From IMG/VR virus record IMGVR_UViG_3300028908_000006, positions 1 through 64,000 of that record: DNA of 64,000 nt; one strand, 5' to 3'. The DNA comes from a virus. The notes under the pieces were generated by a model that was given only the letters and a program-made list of their open reading frames with translations, searched no databases and had not been told where the DNA came from. The position numbers and the translations under genes are program-made. This document shows positions 9,401 through 16,947 of this stretch, piece by piece. Numbering within the stretch: the first letter of the stretch is position 1; each line of letters starts with the position of its first letter.

Positions 9401-9455
9401 AATCGGCAACTTCAGTAAGTCTTACCTTTTCTTTGATTTCTTTTACGGTTTCCAT
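6432..9455 (-). CDS. Giant primase-helicase (CHC2 - Toprim - AAA+/SF3-like)
   Basis: 1007 residues. It should make RNA primers and unwind DNA at the fork. A DnaG-type CHC2 zinc finger is at C35, H38, C56 and C59. A Toprim domain follows with the catalytic Glu at 270 and DGD at 315-317. A P-loop ATPase lies in the second half with Walker A GATGVGKS (563-570) and Walker B LIMDE (605-609). The ATPase is preceded by a long linker and resembles virus-type (SF3/AAA+) helicases rather than DnaB. The C-terminal 300 residues include a likely winged-helix segment. It starts a leftward transcript with the DUF1599-like gene. The window encodes a second, unrelated primase-helicase at 15235. Confidence 0.88.
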   Translation of the reverse strand: METVKEIKEKVRLTEVADFLGVEYRKEGEWYKMVCFMHDDHEPSLAWKEGDHTAYCFGCGKAADAIEFIKHFRACDYKEALKVLREIAGDYTRIETRKGNRKEVRKEEKSMQILNYDKYARLMSGIIEKGNDEEKKVGVLASRGIKKEVAGTFYIPATRIKEIINKLIERYGEKLLADLISLKIVTKKETDVKTYLYPHQSLCDRLIFPFYDKNGNIVGVIGYRKPEGDGDKKYVCLSNNRFFRKKELLLGFYDGGLEEARKAGFLIVVEGPFDMLRLREIGHRNVVATCTSRLTKEEVELLKREGIKKALLMFDGDKAGRDGSIASAEKLVDAGIEVRIARLPDGADPDSHFKEGMKVSFEEVEGADIVEFTRDVKEKRSKKGKILVKELFEAVIKKYRVVKAFGEIFLLDKDTHEAVKLDTRKARGMMVKAIVESGIDLNPNPNSLVYVEYLLEDAAEESADVFICKTDKLEIADHIYYYTRDGVVKVTPDGVEKSFPDNIYFLYKEERRRIPMPVSDGNGFALLVENTRCYSPKGRVAHAGCLVMTGLPSVEKPIFVYQGATGVGKSDMGRVFTTLFGFPTHVGGSCKKRDFLAIVHNSNGLIMDEVDKIRRNTINLLNTQSLGGTVIMRRLYTNSEVEEITIDPDRTTIILSHYGVWRKDSQDFNNRLVHITLKKAEAGSISPAYIASKMAGEIVGAIMELASVALNNPVVKYKAKLRTKMYCNPDYEIEVTEEIVGSSDPDKDWLCRKVAEIKVDPDDRMAVFKVVCKMIQLIAERVVEKNGETSLTRYISLDTAKEIIAGCDEADDGFEIDEDLRAFSDPEAYEVLEKIINKNMKDERDFVLVSSKKLEQLFEAHGKEMSRVAIGKFLQVHKEDLERLGIKYESFRRYVGGERRTYYKFWLVTPTTKEMKPVITGIKFIRNKEELKKIERELVKRLGSKEAIIRMERSKLINIVKDILVALGYKPLGTDVIAFDTDSPSKVRKYLGLVIVPRAYALLNMSG

Positions 9456-9472
9456 ACGACGGCTCCCTCCTC

Positions 9473-9784
9473 TTACTTGGTTTCTTTCTTTTCTTCCCTG
9501 GCTACCAGTATAGCCAGAAGACAGTAATTTGCCAGATCTAACAGAGTATCCTCAAGTGTTTCTTCTTTCACTTGAGCCTCACCTTTCTTTACCAGATTAC
9601 AGGCCCGACTGAACTTATCAGATATTCTTACCATGATCCCTTGAAGTGGTGTGAGACTAAGTAACTTAGCCTGCTTGAAGTTTCCCAGGTAATCGTCTCC
9701 GGCATAGTCTGCATTCTTGGCATCGTGTATCCTTCCTATCTTTTGAAGAAGACGGTCAAACTCTTCCTTCTTGCTGTAAGGCAT
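9473..9784 (-). CDS. DUF1599-like (Nmad1) protein
   Basis: 103 residues. It resembles the DUF1599/nucleotide-modification-associated family, small all-helical proteins found in phages next to nucleotide or DNA metabolism genes; their exact chemistry is not settled. The supporting stretch runs from HDAKNADYAGDDYLGNF through PLQGIMVRISDKFSR to EDTLLDLANYCLL. The start at 9784 has GGAGG seven bases upstream; earlier in-frame ATGs would overlap the divergent gene and lie upstream of the promoter at 9821-9849. A link to modified bases is possible but nothing else here demands it. Confidence 0.65.
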   Translation of the reverse strand: MPYSKKEEFDRLLQKIGRIHDAKNADYAGDDYLGNFKQAKLLSLTPLQGIMVRISDKFSRACNLVKKGEAQVKEETLEDTLLDLANYCLLAILVAREEKKETK

Positions 9785-9804
9785 CTCCCAACCCTCCATC
9801 TTCC

Positions 9805-9833
9805 TTGACATGGTCTGGATATTATGATACGTT
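9805..9833 (+). promoter_or_regulatory. Rightward promoter of the replication operon
   Basis: A perfect TTGACA (9805-9810), 17-base spacer, and a weak -10 TACGTT (9828-9833). Transcription would begin about 9840, only a few bases before the ATG at 9843, giving a leaderless or nearly leaderless message; in agreement, that gene lacks a clear ribosome site. Confidence 0.5.
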
Positions 9834-9849
9834 ACGGACATCATGTCAA
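9821..9849 (-). promoter_or_regulatory. Leftward promoter overlapping the rightward one
   Basis: On the minus strand TTGACA (9844-9849) is followed after 17 bases by CATAAT (9821-9826), a near-consensus sigma70-type promoter. Transcription would begin near 9814 and reach the DUF1599-like start at 9784. It occupies almost the same bases as the rightward promoter, so RNA polymerase cannot sit on both at once. Confidence 0.65.
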
Positions 9850-10742
9850 GCACGATCATCTTTACAGGTGACTGGCATTTCAAACAGGCGAGCTACCGAA
9901 AGAGAGAACTCCTCGCTTTCTTTTCCTTCCTTGAGAAAAAACATGATCTCCATGATACCTACCTCGTTCTCCTGGGAGACATATTCGATTCAGCTACCGG
10001 CATAGACTGGGAATTCTTTATAACACTATACAAGTTTCTCTCATCGTTCAAAGGAGTTCAGATAGTAGTTGGAAATCATGATTGTGTCCTTCGTGACCAC
10101 TCTCCCAGGGGTCCCATGAAGATGTTGTTCACTCTACCAAACATCACCTACCTGTTCCCATACTGGGACTATTATGCCTCCTCATACATAAAAAAAGGCA
10201 TAAACATACATAAAAATAGACATAAAATACTTGTATGTCATAAAGACATAAAGGACATAAATTTTTATTCAGATGAGGAGTATGCTATTTCACTTGCTGC
10301 ACTCTCTGAGTTCCATCTGGTAATCAATGGCCATCTTCATGTAACGGCCCGTCATGGGAACGTCATCTTACCTGGCCCGCCGTTTCCAACATCATTTTCA
10401 GACACCTGTAAAGGAGGCTATCTTGTATTCGATGGGAAAAATATTGATTTCGTTGAAACGAACGTATCAATCTATCTTACGCATGATAATGACCTCCCGC
10501 TTGATGGATTTCTATCTCCGTATCTTAGAAGGTATGAGATCATCCATGTGAGAACCGATCAGGAGTTCTTGCATAGCAGGGTTGTGTTACATAGTAGGAA
10601 ACGGGAACATCGAGCTACTCCATCAAGCACGGCTTCAGTTCCTGATTTTGATACCGTGCTTGAAATGTCGAATCTCTCCAGTAGAGAGAAGAGGATCTTG
10701 AGGGCTATATATGGTAAAGAAAAAATACGTGCCGGCTATTGA
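9843..10742 (+). CDS. sbcD: SbcD/Mre11-like nuclease
   Basis: 299 residues. The two-metal phosphoesterase subunit of the Mre11-Rad50 (SbcCD) complex, which trims DNA ends and opens hairpins. Motifs in order are D10-x-H12, GD at 45-46, GNHD at 77-80, H133 in ILVCHKD, and GHLH at 163-166, the complete metal-binding set. The C-terminal third is less conserved and should bind the Rad50 partner encoded two genes downstream at 11718. The segment encoding residues about 112-140 is made of CATAAA repeats (array B). The start lacks a good ribosome site, consistent with a leaderless transcript. Confidence 0.9.
   Translation: MSSTIIFTGDWHFKQASYRKRELLAFFSFLEKKHDLHDTYLVLLGDIFDSATGIDWEFFITLYKFLSSFKGVQIVVGNHDCVLRDHSPRGPMKMLFTLPNITYLFPYWDYYASSYIKKGINIHKNRHKILVCHKDIKDINFYSDEEYAISLAALSEFHLVINGHLHVTARHGNVILPGPPFPTSFSDTCKGGYLVFDGKNIDFVETNVSIYLTHDNDLPLDGFLSPYLRRYEIIHVRTDQEFLHSRVVLHSRKREHRATPSSTASVPDFDTVLEMSNLSSREKRILRAIYGKEKIRAGY
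10187..10260. repeat. CATAA repeat cluster inside sbcD (array B)
   Basis: Seven CATAA motifs (minus strand TTATG) start at 10187, 10199, 10209, 10221, 10239, 10247 and 10256, several extended to RGACATAAA. This is the complement of the motif in array A, with 12- and 18-base spacings recurring. The cluster lies in coding sequence and spans the codons of the conserved active-site His motif. Confidence 0.55.
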
Positions 10743-11733
10743 TGCTTACTTTTCAAGACTCCTTGATAAGTCTCCCGATCTATCTCCTGATGAAAGAAGG
10801 AGGCTTGCCTGCTATCTATATGACAACCTTCAAGATCTCATCTCCCTGGTTGACAGTCTCCACAAGATATACGACTTCCCTGAACTTGCTGAATTACAGC
10901 AGCGGGTAAAGAATCGCGAGCTGTCACCAAAGCTTGTAGCTTCTCCTTATTTCGTGAAGGATGTAAAAAGCTTATTGATGAAATATGACATAGATGAGGA
11001 TCTCAAACGCAGGGGAATCCTTCTTTGTGATGAGATCCTGGCCACGGCAGATATTCTCATCATGTATAACCTTCGCCTGGTGAGAAACATACTGACTTCC
11101 ATGTTATACACCTCACCTGAGCGAGCTGATGAGAAGGTAATGTCTGAAGGTATCTGGGCGGCCATCCATGCCATCTATTCTTATAACCCTTACAAGGGAA
11201 CTGAGATGTCCACCTATATTGCCTGGTGGATAAAGTCTATCGTTGGCGAAGTGCTTGATAGGCGGAAATTCTCTCAGGCTGCTCCTGAACCATTCTGGGT
11301 GAGGAAACCGGCCGCTGCCTTTGGTAAGGTCCCCTTCAGGAAGATAATGGCTCTCAAACGTTTCCCAACGGTAGAAGAGCTTGAGAAGATAACCGGGGTC
11401 AACATAACTTCTTTCTTCTCTTCCATGTATGAGAAGACAGACAAGGTATCTCTCTTTGATAGGAACGTGATAGATGAGGAAGTGGAGAAAACGTTACACG
11501 ATGACACAGATGTTGAGATGGAGTTCATTTCTGATGATCTCAGGGAGAAGCTGTATGAATGTCTTGAGATGCTTCCTGAGGATGAAAGAAACATCATCTC
11601 TCTGTATTACGGCCTCAATGGTCCTTCTCTTCCATTGCGTAGTGTGGCTACCAGGATAAAACGTTCTTATGAATACACCAGAAAGAAACTCATCTCTGCC
11701 CAGGAGAAGCTGAAGAGATGTTTGAGCGAGTAA
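10711..11733 (+). CDS. Sigma70-family RNA polymerase sigma factor
   Basis: 340 residues. It would redirect host RNA polymerase to phage promoters. Region 2 is visible around residues 120-180: NLRLVRNIL, then a GIWAAIHAI helix and the STYIAWWIKS core and -10 recognition helix. Region 4 is at residues about 275-335, with LPEDERNIISLYYGL and a final helix-turn-helix rich in Arg and Lys. The long N-terminal 110 residues are not a recognisable region 1. GAGG lies seven bases before the ATG; the gene overlaps sbcD by 32 bases and sbcC by 16. Its position early in the rightward operon fits control of later genes. Confidence 0.85.
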   Translation: MVKKKYVPAIDAYFSRLLDKSPDLSPDERRRLACYLYDNLQDLISLVDSLHKIYDFPELAELQQRVKNRELSPKLVASPYFVKDVKSLLMKYDIDEDLKRRGILLCDEILATADILIMYNLRLVRNILTSMLYTSPERADEKVMSEGIWAAIHAIYSYNPYKGTEMSTYIAWWIKSIVGEVLDRRKFSQAAPEPFWVRKPAAAFGKVPFRKIMALKRFPTVEELEKITGVNITSFFSSMYEKTDKVSLFDRNVIDEEVEKTLHDDTDVEMEFISDDLREKLYECLEMLPEDERNIISLYYGLNGPSLPLRSVATRIKRSYEYTRKKLISAQEKLKRCLSE

Positions 11734-13439
11734 CGATAGATGAAGTGAAACTGAGAAACTTTCGCAAGTATAAAAAATTCTCTCTTTCTATCCCAAAAGG
11801 ACTAATCCTGTTTTATGGGCCGAATGGGAGTGGGAAGTCAACCATCCCCATGGCCATTCAATATCTTCTGTTTGGTAGAGTGGGTGGAATCTCGAAGTCG
11901 GATCTTCTTTTCTGGGGGGCTGATGAAGGAGACGTTCCAGTAGTATCTGCCTTATTTTCAAATGGTGTTTCCATCACTCGTGGCAAGAAATTATCACTTA
12001 CTGAAGATGGGGAGCGAAAGTCTGTAAGGGATCACAAGTTCTTTTCCTTTCTTACCGAGAACACACGTTATTCCTTCCTCACCCCTGAACATTCCACTTT
12101 TGTGGATCTATCTCCAACAGAGAAGCGTAATCTTCTTGTGAAGATCATCCCAGACCTGAAACTCATCTCCACTTCCGTTGATAAGACCGTAAGTTCGATT
12201 TCATCTTTTTTCATCTCGAAGATACGCCAGGAAGAGAACAGAAAAGCCTCTCTTGAGGGAGAGTTGAAAAGCCTCAAATACACCATAGACGAGTTGAAGC
12301 ACTCCATAGAGGAGGCCAGGGCTACGGTATCCTCTCTTGAGGAGAAGGTGAAAAGCCTTGAGGCCCAGAAGATGGCCATCGAGGATGATCTTTCGAACTA
12401 TGATGCTTCACATATAAAGGCTCTTATAGAGGAGGAAAAGAAGCTCACTTCATCTATCGTAGTGGCCAGGGAGAAGATCAGGGCCCTCGAGGATGAGATT
12501 GAGAGGTTACGCAATAAACGGATGCTGATACCAACTCTGAAACAGAAGATTGATTCCCTTCTTCTTGAAACGGAGCAGGTTTCCAGATCAATTGAAACAA
12601 AGGTGTGCTCCTGGTGTGGTTCGAAGCTGAAGATTGAAAATATCGAGAAGCTTGAAAGGGAAGCTGAAAATAGATCAAGGAAGATAGACCAGCTCAGGGA
12701 GCAGATGAAAAAGCTCAATGATGATATTAAGCTTCTTGATGTAAAAGAGGAGCATCTCGAGGAACTCAAGAACTCTATTGACAAGATGACTTCCAGACTG
12801 TCTGAGATTCAGGAATTCCTCTCAGCCTATCGTGACCTTGAGAGGCGGCTTGATAATATAAACGAAGCCATAGAGACGACAAGAAGCGCCCATAATAGGT
12901 TGCTATCAGTCATAAACAAGCAATCTCTCCTTAGAGAGCACAAGAGAAAATATTCTGCCGTCAAGGAGAGGCTAGATAGAACATCCTCCAGGATAGGGGC
13001 CTTTTATGGTTCTCTGAAGAGGTTTGAAAATATCCAGTCTTTTATCAGGGGCTCTCTTGTTGACATATACCTTGACGGTATCTGTGCTTCTCTTACAGAC
13101 GCCACGAACAGGCTCCTATCGGAAACTGAGTTTGAGGTGGCTATCATATCTGATGGCGGCCGTATCAAATTCCTTGTGAACGACCATCCCTTCAATCATT
13201 TCTCGTCTGGAGAGCGACAGCGTATCAGAATAGCCACAACACTCGCTTTCACCATGATGGCTAACCAATCGGGTTTCGTGTTCATAGATGAGGTGTTTGA
13301 CAGCCATCTCGATCCAGATGGGATCGATTTCTTGGCCAGGACAATATCATCGCTTCCGTTTGAGCAGATCGGCATCACTACCCACAATCCCCTTTTGCTT
13401 GATTGTCTATCCCCGGCCGAGGTGATATACTTTGGCTAA
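11718..13439 (+). CDS. sbcC: SbcC/Rad50-like ATPase
   Basis: 573 residues. The SMC-like ATPase partner of the SbcD-like nuclease. Walker A GPNGSGKS lies at 34-41. Two long coiled-coil arms flank a zinc hook CSWC (297-300). The ABC signature SSGERQR (495-501) and Walker B FIDE (about 522-525) complete the head. At 573 residues it is shorter than cellular Rad50 (about 850-1300) because the coils are short, as in T4 gp46. It overlaps the HU-like gene by eight bases. Expected to process ends for recombination-dependent replication with the RecA-like protein. Confidence 0.93.
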   Translation: MFERVTIDEVKLRNFRKYKKFSLSIPKGLILFYGPNGSGKSTIPMAIQYLLFGRVGGISKSDLLFWGADEGDVPVVSALFSNGVSITRGKKLSLTEDGERKSVRDHKFFSFLTENTRYSFLTPEHSTFVDLSPTEKRNLLVKIIPDLKLISTSVDKTVSSISSFFISKIRQEENRKASLEGELKSLKYTIDELKHSIEEARATVSSLEEKVKSLEAQKMAIEDDLSNYDASHIKALIEEEKKLTSSIVVAREKIRALEDEIERLRNKRMLIPTLKQKIDSLLLETEQVSRSIETKVCSWCGSKLKIENIEKLEREAENRSRKIDQLREQMKKLNDDIKLLDVKEEHLEELKNSIDKMTSRLSEIQEFLSAYRDLERRLDNINEAIETTRSAHNRLLSVINKQSLLREHKRKYSAVKERLDRTSSRIGAFYGSLKRFENIQSFIRGSLVDIYLDGICASLTDATNRLLSETEFEVAIISDGGRIKFLVNDHPFNHFSSGERQRIRIATTLAFTMMANQSGFVFIDEVFDSHLDPDGIDFLARTISSLPFEQIGITTHNPLLLDCLSPAEVIYFG

Positions 13440-13668
13440 GGACAGAAACCCAATCAAATATTTCTTGATAGAGAGATTCAATTTCAATCCTGATCTAGCA
13501 GAGACTATTGTAGAGGAGCTTGTGGAATTCATCATAGAGACTGTCATCACCAAAGGTGAAATTACCGTTCCAGGGATTGGTAAGCTTTATATAAGGTCTA
13601 GTAAGATTGCCCACTCTGGCTTGAGAGTAGCGTTCAAACCTGCAAGGAAACTCAAAGATGCCCTGTAA
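13432..13668 (+). CDS. HU/IHF-like DNA-binding protein
   Basis: 78 residues. Small histone-like DNA-bending proteins of this family act as dimers. The signature is GEITVPGIGKLYI (about residues 42-54), followed by a shortened beta-arm and the closing AFKPARKLKDAL, matching the 'PxxxxxxKPGxxLKDAL' end of HU proteins. It is a little shorter than HU (about 90), the arm being reduced. Its start overlaps sbcC and its end overlaps the next gene. Likely roles are genome compaction or assisting replication and recombination. Confidence 0.8.
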   Translation: MAKDRNPIKYFLIERFNFNPDLAETIVEELVEFIIETVITKGEITVPGIGKLYIRSSKIAHSGLRVAFKPARKLKDAL

Positions 13669-14191
13669 AGGTTGTATTGGTGGTGAAATCTGCTTCATGG
13701 ATGGTCCCTGTGAGTTCTTCCTTGAAGAGAAGGAAGATCCCAGGTATAATGAGATCAAGAAACAGGCCAATGAGCTTGCCGAAAATCTTTATCAAATAAT
13801 TACAAAGGAGGTAAATATGTCTCTCTTAGATACCCACATCAACGTTGAGGAACTTTCCGTTTCTCTTGACGATTTGGTCTCTGAAGAGGAGACCACTAAT
13901 GAGGCCCCTGCCCCGGAACCGGCCAAGGAAGAATCCCATTCTACTGATATTGCTTCTCCCCCTGATGAGGTGGTGGAAGAGACTCATGTTGAGGAAGAGG
14001 TAAAAGCTGAAGAGCCGGCTGTTCAGCCCGAATCCAGGAAATGCTCTTGTGGGAATGAGGTGGATGAAACTATCAAGACTGTAATCAATGTCCTCTACAC
14101 CATAAGAGGGGCAGAAGTTTCTTCGTCTACTAAGGCCAAGCTTGCCCAGGTCGCCTGCGAGGCTTTTGCTGAGGTTTTTAGTGACCTATGA
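13658..14191 (+). CDS. Cys-rich acidic protein with internal start
   Basis: 177 residues, not recognised. The first 53 residues hold CKGC, C12 and C18 in a short Cys-rich head. The middle is a low-complexity Glu/Pro/Ala linker, and the C-terminal 45 residues form a compact helical domain preceded by CSCG. An excellent AAAGGAGGT sits just before an in-frame ATG at 13817, so a second product of 124 residues lacking the Cys-rich head is very likely made. Either the long form, the short form or both may be functional. It overlaps its neighbours by 4-11 bases. Confidence 0.7.
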   Translation: MPCKGCIGGEICFMDGPCEFFLEEKEDPRYNEIKKQANELAENLYQIITKEVNMSLLDTHINVEELSVSLDDLVSEEETTNEAPAPEPAKEESHSTDIASPPDEVVEETHVEEEVKAEEPAVQPESRKCSCGNEVDETIKTVINVLYTIRGAEVSSSTKAKLAQVACEAFAEVFSDL

Positions 14192-14451
14192 ACTTCGAAA
14201 AGGCCTTCTTAAGAGCAGTTGCGAATGTGTATAGAGCGAGGGAGTGGAATAAGTTTCTTCCTCGCCTTGATACCTTCGATGAGCGTGAGCGGGTGGTTGT
14301 CGAGATTCCAAAAGGGGTCTGGGAGGTGTTTGAATCGCTTGCTGCTTTCTATGGGGTTCCACCTAATATGCTACTGGTATCTATGGCCTCTGCTGTAGCT
14401 GTGGAGTTTCTCCATCATGTTGAAGAGCTACGAGAGAAATCCGATAGATGA
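14188..14451 (+). CDS. Hypothetical small protein
   Basis: 87 residues, not recognised. The section VVVEIPKGVWEVFESLA followed by a second helix is similar in pattern to a ribbon-helix-helix DNA-binding fold (strand, helix, turn, helix), but the match is weak. It overlaps the previous gene by four bases (ATGA) and the next by 35 bases. Co-transcribed with replication genes. Confidence 0.65.
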   Translation: MNFEKAFLRAVANVYRAREWNKFLPRLDTFDERERVVVEIPKGVWEVFESLAAFYGVPPNMLLVSMASAVAVEFLHHVEELREKSDR

Positions 14452-15250
14452 CATTATCATCCCACTCCACCAGGAGATCTTTGGACGGCCTCTCTTCCTG
14501 TCTCCACCACAAAGAGGCCGCATATTGGTTTTCATTGAAGAGCTTAATCTATCGCTTGAAGAACTTGAGAATTTTTATAGATATGTCTTGGAGTATTACA
14601 AGGATAAGGGATATTATGTTCGCCCCGGCCACCTGTGCTCCAGGAGAATCAAATCTTTTGTGGAGCTGGTCAAGGGTGGCCCAGCAAAGATCATAAACTA
14701 TAAGCTTTATTACCATCCCTTATATAGGAGACGCCCTGCCAGTCTGTCTCCACCCTATGAGGAAACGTTATTCAAGTATCTAAAATTTGCCCGTCATATC
14801 ATGGAGGCTTCCCGTCTCATTTACGTTCCCAAAGCTGGCCTTGTTATGGAGACGGGATTTGTTTTCTATAAACAGGCAGTTGCTGAGACTTCTCATTTTA
14901 GAGATAGCTTCAGAGAGTATTCAGAAGCCTTTTCATACTTCCTGAGCCTGGCTGATAAATTCAGGCATAGAGACACCTCCAGGATATGGAGGTCAAAACC
15001 GTTCTGGAAGATCCTCATCCCGAGGGAATACTTCAATTCTCTGATCGGCTCCCTTACTTATGAAGAGGCCCTTCTTTTTGTTGATATGGCAAGATTCATG
15101 AATCTCACGAAACGCGAAATGAGTGCTGTTTCAGCACTCAGTAGTAAACTTGAGCGCTTTAGAGAGCAGTATGGTGAATATTTGTGGCTCTTACCAAAAC
15201 CAAGGACACGAATAGTGAGGGTGATAAATAGTCTATGCAGGCACCGATAG
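14417..15250 (+). CDS. Hypothetical protein preceding the helicase
   Basis: 277 residues, not recognised. It is Arg/Lys/Tyr-rich and predicted helical, with several basic clusters, compatible with nucleic-acid binding. It lies immediately upstream of, and overlaps by 16 bases, the DnaB-type primase-helicase, a position often occupied in phages by a helicase loader or replication initiator. No P-loop is present, so a DnaC/DnaI-type ATPase loader is excluded. Confidence 0.65.
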   Translation: MLKSYERNPIDDIIIPLHQEIFGRPLFLSPPQRGRILVFIEELNLSLEELENFYRYVLEYYKDKGYYVRPGHLCSRRIKSFVELVKGGPAKIINYKLYYHPLYRRRPASLSPPYEETLFKYLKFARHIMEASRLIYVPKAGLVMETGFVFYKQAVAETSHFRDSFREYSEAFSYFLSLADKFRHRDTSRIWRSKPFWKILIPREYFNSLIGSLTYEEALLFVDMARFMNLTKREMSAVSALSSKLERFREQYGEYLWLLPKPRTRIVRVINSLCRHR

Positions 15251-16947
15251 AATTTGTCCGTGGCCAGAAGTGGCCTTACAAAGTTGACAAGAACGACATC
15301 ATCACTTTCTGTCCGCTCTGTAACACTCAGCAATCTCTCCAGATGAACTTCTTTACTGGCCGCTGGAAGTGCCATTCCTGTAACCAGGAAGGAACTCTCT
15401 ATGACCTCAAGAAGAAGATAGGTTTGATAAATCCGATAACTTCAGTTTCTTCCCTTGAGCCGCTTGATGACTACCATGTAAGAAAGATAGAAGAGGCGCA
15501 CAACCTTCTCATCTCTTCTCCTTCTCTTCTTGAAGAATTGCTTTCCTGGCGCCCCTGGACTATAGAAGCCGTAAAGCATTTCAGGCTCGGCTATACTGAG
15601 GTCCGCTTTGAAGACGGCACCATCAAAAAGTTTCTTACCATTCCTCACTCCTATCAGGGAAAGTTCTACAATGTGAAGTTTCGTTCCTGGCCGGGAGAAC
15701 CAAAAGAGTTCCAGCGTATCCCAAACGCGCCTACTATTCTCTTCAATACTGATGTCTGTCTCTCTTCTGAGACCAACGAAATCATGATTGTTGAAGGGGA
15801 ACTTGATTGCATCACGGCCTGGTGTTGTGGTTATCGAAATGTAGTAGCCACCACGGGCGGAGCGAAATCATCAATTCCATCTCCTTTCCTTGATCTCCTG
15901 GAGCAGTTTGAGAGGGTGGTGATAGCTTTCGATGGTGATGAGGCAGGAAGGGTCGGGGCAAAGAAACTTGCCAGACAATTAGGAATACATCGCTGTTTCC
16001 TGATAGACTTCCCGGATGGCTTCGATCTTACTGATTATGTGAAGGTTTATTCTTGTGAGAAGTTGAAGGAACTATCCCCAACTCCACTCTATCTTTCAGA
16101 TATAGAGAACTTTTCAGCCATTGTTGAACGAATTTCCATTGCTGGGGGAGAAGAAGATCTTCTTTCAACAGGCTTTAAGAACCTAGATGAGATAGTAGGC
16201 GGTTATGCTCCTGATGGGTTTTTGCTCACCATTGCATCTCCGCCAAAATCAGGGAAAACAACCTTCTCCTGCGCCCTGGCTTTAAACTTTGCCCGCAACC
16301 ACGGCCCGGCCCTTATCTATTGTCTTGAGATGAACAAGGAAAAGATTGCTTCTATTATTGTTTCTCAGTTGCTACATTCATCAAGAAAGCCTTCAACGAT
16401 AGAAGCCTCTCTTGTGAAAGAGAATTTTTCTAACCTTCCGCTCTATCATGCCTTCATGGCAAATGCCCAGCCAGAAGTAGTGTATGAAACCATAAGGGAG
16501 GCCTTCTATCGTTTTGGAGTGCGTTTTGTTGTATTTGATAACATTCATTATCTCGTGCGCGGGGTGGACAACAAGGCCTCTGTGCTTGCTGATGTGGTGA
16601 AGAATTTTTCTCTGCTCACAAAGGAGCTTGGCATCACCATCCTACTCATAGCTCAGCCCAGGAAACTTCCGAGGCAGAAAGGCCAACCTACTGAAATGAC
16701 TGCTTCAGATATAGCCTGGACATCTGCTCTTGAATCTGATTCAGATCTCTTGCTCATCATCAACCGGCCACGAATCTACTCCAAGCAGAAAACATTTTCT
16801 CCCTTCTTCAAGGTGATAGCAGAGGCATCCCGTTATGCCCCTGGGGGAGTGGCGTACTTTTTATTGGATGAGTTTTCTGCTACTGTAATCCCGTGTTCAG
16901 ACTTGGTTTCAAAATACTTCACAAAATTTGAGCAAGGAGAGAATTGA
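15235..16947 (+). CDS. Primase-helicase, T7 gp4/Twinkle type
   Basis: 570 residues. It primes and unwinds at the replication fork. A four-Cys zinc ribbon is at C26, C29, C46 and C49. The Toprim domain carries the catalytic Glu at 187 and DGD at 233-235. The RecA-like hexameric helicase domain has Walker A SPPKSGKT (335-342), followed by YCLEMN, a Walker B region FVVFDN and the 'ILLIAQPRK' strand with the conserved Gln. Length and order equal T7 gp4. It overlaps both neighbours. Having this enzyme and the unrelated 1007-residue primase in one phage is unusual. Confidence 0.9.
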   Translation: MQAPIEFVRGQKWPYKVDKNDIITFCPLCNTQQSLQMNFFTGRWKCHSCNQEGTLYDLKKKIGLINPITSVSSLEPLDDYHVRKIEEAHNLLISSPSLLEELLSWRPWTIEAVKHFRLGYTEVRFEDGTIKKFLTIPHSYQGKFYNVKFRSWPGEPKEFQRIPNAPTILFNTDVCLSSETNEIMIVEGELDCITAWCCGYRNVVATTGGAKSSIPSPFLDLLEQFERVVIAFDGDEAGRVGAKKLARQLGIHRCFLIDFPDGFDLTDYVKVYSCEKLKELSPTPLYLSDIENFSAIVERISIAGGEEDLLSTGFKNLDEIVGGYAPDGFLLTIASPPKSGKTTFSCALALNFARNHGPALIYCLEMNKEKIASIIVSQLLHSSRKPSTIEASLVKENFSNLPLYHAFMANAQPEVVYETIREAFYRFGVRFVVFDNIHYLVRGVDNKASVLADVVKNFSLLTKELGITILLIAQPRKLPRQKGQPTEMTASDIAWTSALESDSDLLLIINRPRIYSKQKTFSPFFKVIAEASRYAPGGVAYFLLDEFSATVIPCSDLVSKYFTKFEQGEN

